Shown here: positions 15,224 to 16,869 of the stretch, one piece after another
Numbering within the stretch: position 1 is the first letter of the stretch
Layout: each line of letters begins with the position of its first letter
The notes under the pieces: generated by a model
The model's database searches: none
What the model was told of the DNA's origin: nothing
The model's input: only the letters and a program-made list of their open reading frames with translations
Source of the DNA: JAAZMI01 sp050942615
GTDB taxonomy: Bacteria > Bacillota > Dethiobacteria > DTU022 > UBA8154
Direction: 5' to 3'
Assembly: GCA_050942615.1 (NCBI GenBank)
Contig: JBMNNQ010000025.1
Location: 1-16,869 of the forward strand
DNA: 16,869 nt
Translations under genes and position numbers: made by a program

Positions 15224-15444
15224 TCATCTACACAACGATACCCCTGGAGGAAATCTTTAAAGAAAGTGCAGATAAAACAGAATATTTACAGCTTCCTTAT
15301 AGTAAAGGTATTATTGAAGTAGAGCTTATTTCAGCATCCAAAGCAAAAATAGTGCGTTTAATCAGCCACGACCTGAATGACTACCTGCAGCCCCGGTTGC
15401 AACCCGGCACTGAAATCAGGCTCAAATGGGAAATAGACCGCTAA
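15220..15444 (+). CDS. ylzJ: YlzJ-like protein
   Basis: A 74-residue protein starting MIIYTTIPLEEIF, the hallmark opening of the YlzJ-like family, whose gene follows tepA in many Bacillota. The function is unknown. The GTG start overlaps the tepA stop (GTGA), with AGAGGGG 8 bases upstream, so translation is coupled. No membrane segment or signal peptide is seen. No standard terminator follows; only a weak stem CGGGTT...AACCCG (15447-15471) without a T tract. Confidence 0.85.
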   Translation: MIIYTTIPLEEIFKESADKTEYLQLPYSKGIIEVELISASKAKIVRLISHDLNDYLQPRLQPGTEIRLKWEIDR

Positions 15445-15505
15445 TCCGGGTTTGAAACAACCTGCAACCCGCTGAACACCCTGCGGCTTGCCGGAACCAA
15501 CCGTG

Positions 15506-15596
15506 CTTAAACAAGCTAAACGACTTTGACCGGTGCCAAAGGGCGCAACGTAAATATTGGGGAACTGGCACTTAAACAAACTAAACGACCTTGACC
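15506..15596. repeat. 26-bp imperfect direct repeat (two copies, 65 bp apart)
   Basis: CTTAAACAAGCTAAACGACT... (15506-15531) and CTTAAACAAACTAAACGACC... (15571-15596) agree at 24 of 26 positions. The right copy contains the last codons and the stop of the cysteine hydrolase gene; the left copy lies in the convergent gap after it. A weaker inverted pair GTGCC (15533-15537) / GGCAC (15567-15571) sits between. It looks like a local duplication of the gene's 3' end or a small intergenic repeat. Confidence 0.8.
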
Positions 15597-16099
15597 CCCA
15601 ATGTTTTTTCCATTTCCTGCAAGGCGAAAGCATGCGCTTCCTGATCGAAAGAAGCTACACAGTTTTTCCTGACCGTGACCTTATAGTGACGCATCCGGGC
15701 ATCAGCGGCCGTATAAAGAACACAGATCTGGGTGCAGACCCCGGCCAGTTCCAGTTCCTGAACACCCAATTCCCGTAGGGTCAGATCCAGATCTGTGCCA
15801 TAAAAAGCGCTGTACCGCCGTTTGGGGATTAAAATATCTTCTGCGCGGGGAGCCAGGGCATCAACTATTTCCCCGCCCCATTCCCCGGCCAGGCAGTGCA
15901 CAGGGAACATTTCAAATTCGGGATCCTGTTTTAAATGGCTGTCCATGATATAAATAACAGGTTTGCCCTCCCGGCGCCATGCCTGCAGACGGGCCCTCAC
16001 ATTTTGCAGCACCACCCCGGCTGCCGCTCCGATATAAAGGCTGCCCTTTTCATCCAGAAAATCACGCAGCATATCAATAATTAAAAGCGCACTGTTCAC
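15581..16099 (-). CDS. Nicotinamidase-like cysteine hydrolase (isochorismatase superfamily)
   Basis: Amidohydrolase of the isochorismatase-like fold, 172 residues, most like nicotinamidase/pyrazinamidase, which makes nicotinic acid for NAD salvage. The catalytic triad is visible: D9 (LLIIDMLRDF), K93 (PKRRYSAFYGTDLD) and C126 (GVCTQICV). The metal ligands of nicotinamidases also appear to be present: D53, H55 and H68 (MDSHLK...FPVHCLAGEWG). The start is GTG at 16099 with GGGGAGGG about 9 bases upstream. It lies 51 bases after rnj and is probably in its operon. The 3' end carries one copy of the 26-bp repeat. Other members of the superfamily cut different amides, so the substrate is probable rather than certain. 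Confidence 0.85.
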   Translation of the reverse strand: MNSALLIIDMLRDFLDEKGSLYIGAAAGVVLQNVRARLQAWRREGKPVIYIMDSHLKQDPEFEMFPVHCLAGEWGGEIVDALAPRAEDILIPKRRYSAFYGTDLDLTLRELGVQELELAGVCTQICVLYTAADARMRHYKVTVRKNCVASFDQEAHAFALQEMEKTLGVKVV

Positions 16100-16150
16100 G
16101 TTGATGCACCCTCCCCGAAAAATTTTTACAGTCCCTGCCCCTGTCTGCTG

Positions 16151-16869
16151 TCAGATCTCCATAATTACCGGCAAAATCATCGGCCTCCTACCGGTTTTCT
16201 CCCACAAGAACTTACTGATGGAATCCCTGACGTTATTTTTAATGGTGGTCCAGTCGCTAATCTTCTTCTGTTCCAGGTTTTCAAGTACCTGCGAGGCGTT
16301 TTCCCGGGCTTCGTCCAACAGTTCTTCAGATTCCCTGACATAGACGAATCCCCGGGAAAAAACATCCGGTCCGGATATAATTTTTTTTGTCTTGCTGTCC
16401 ATGGCAATAACCACAATAAATATCCCGTCGCGGGATAAAACCTGCCTGTCACGCAAAACAATATTGCCTACATCGCCCACACCCAAGCCATCCACGAATA
16501 CACCGGCAGCTGCAACCGAATTTAAAATCCTGCCCTGGTCAGCTGTGAATTCTATGGTAGTCCCGTTTTCCACAATCAGGATATTTTCTTTTTTTATACC
16601 CATTTTCTCCGCCAGTTCAGCATGGTGAATCAGATGGCGGTATTCACCGTGCACCGGAATCAGATACCGGGGGCGCAGCAGGCTGAGCATCAGCTTGAGC
16701 TCTTCCTGGCTGCCATGCCCGGAAACATGAACACCGGAGGTGTCTTCATAGATAACCTTGGCTCCCTGCCGGAAAAGGTTGTCAATCGTGCGTGAAACAA
16801 GTTTTTCGTTCCCGGGAATCGGGTTGGCGGCAATGACCACCGTGTCGCTGGGGACAATCTCCAATTTAC
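16151..16869 (-). CDS. rnj: Ribonuclease J (C-terminal part, partial)
   Basis: About 239 codons of the C-terminal half of RNase J, a metallo-beta-lactamase-fold enzyme with 5'-3' exo- and endoribonuclease activity in mRNA decay and rRNA maturation. The N-terminal half lies beyond the right edge. Visible features are the beta-CASP motif region (IAANPIPGNEKLVSRTIDNL), HVSGHGSQEEL, the motif-C region RPRYLIPVHGEYRHL, and the C-terminal domain (GVGDVGNIVLRDRQVLSRDGI to the TGRRPMILPVIMEI end). The frame is open to the window edge. The conserved IPGNEK and VHGEY segments identify the family firmly. It stands upstream of the nicotinamidase-like gene. Confidence 0.95.
   Translation of the reverse strand, partial: KLEIVPSDTVVIAANPIPGNEKLVSRTIDNLFRQGAKVIYEDTSGVHVSGHGSQEELKLMLSLLRPRYLIPVHGEYRHLIHHAELAEKMGIKKENILIVENGTTIEFTADQGRILNSVAAAGVFVDGLGVGDVGNIVLRDRQVLSRDGIFIVVIAMDSKTKKIISGPDVFSRGFVYVRESEELLDEARENASQVLENLEQKKISDWTTIKNNVRDSISKFLWEKTGRRPMILPVIMEI

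Noticed and set aside
15445..15580. Repeats in the tepA-ylzJ/hydrolase gap as a CRISPR array
   Set aside because: Only two imperfect copies exist, one is inside coding sequence, and no cas genes are present.

Overview
The window looks like the chromosome of a low-to-mid GC Gram-positive bacterium of the class Clostridia, most likely a spore former of the Peptococcaceae/Desulfotomaculum type. The basis is the pairing of RNase Y with RNase J, a tepA-ylzJ pair, the core order ftsK/spoIIIE - rodZ - rimO - recA - rny, strong AGGAGG-type ribosome binding sites, and frequent GTG and TTG starts. The genus is not proven. I see no rRNA, tRNA, insertion sequence, phage or CRISPR array.

Layout, read in the main (minus) direction from the right edge: the 3' part of rnj (RNase J), a nicotinamidase-like cysteine hydrolase, then the only plus-strand unit (tepA-ylzJ, 14.45-15.44 kb), then back on the minus strand a PhoU-less Na/Pi-cotransporter-family protein, uppP, ftsK/spoIIIE, rodZ-like and rimO. 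Next comes an accessory block: a small membrane-anchored protein of unknown function, a short FtsH-type AAA protease, a membrane-anchored calcineurin-like phosphoesterase and thpR. The window closes with recA, rny and the first eight codons of one more minus-strand gene at the left edge.

Functionally this is a housekeeping neighbourhood. It covers RNA turnover (RNase J, RNase Y, ThpR), recombination and repair (RecA with an SOS-box-like site), chromosome translocation and shape (FtsK/SpoIIIE, RodZ), ribosome modification (RimO) and envelope lipid-carrier recycling (UppP). The accessory block lies where many Firmicutes carry pgsA and cinA, and no recX follows recA.

The least routine signals are: (a) a near-consensus promoter, an intrinsic terminator and a small ORF crossing that terminator, in the 367-bp recA-rny gap (a candidate attenuated leader or small RNA); (b) two similar promoter modules about 675 bp apart in front of the unknown membrane gene and the FtsH paralog; (c) a run of ten G just before the catalytic serine codon of tepA; (d) the reversed orientation of tepA-ylzJ, with a 26-bp imperfect direct repeat next to it that overlaps a stop codon; (e) a possible gene remnant of about 34 codons beyond the rny terminator. 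I did not find a clearly new multi-gene system; the FtsH-like/phosphoesterase block is the nearest candidate.
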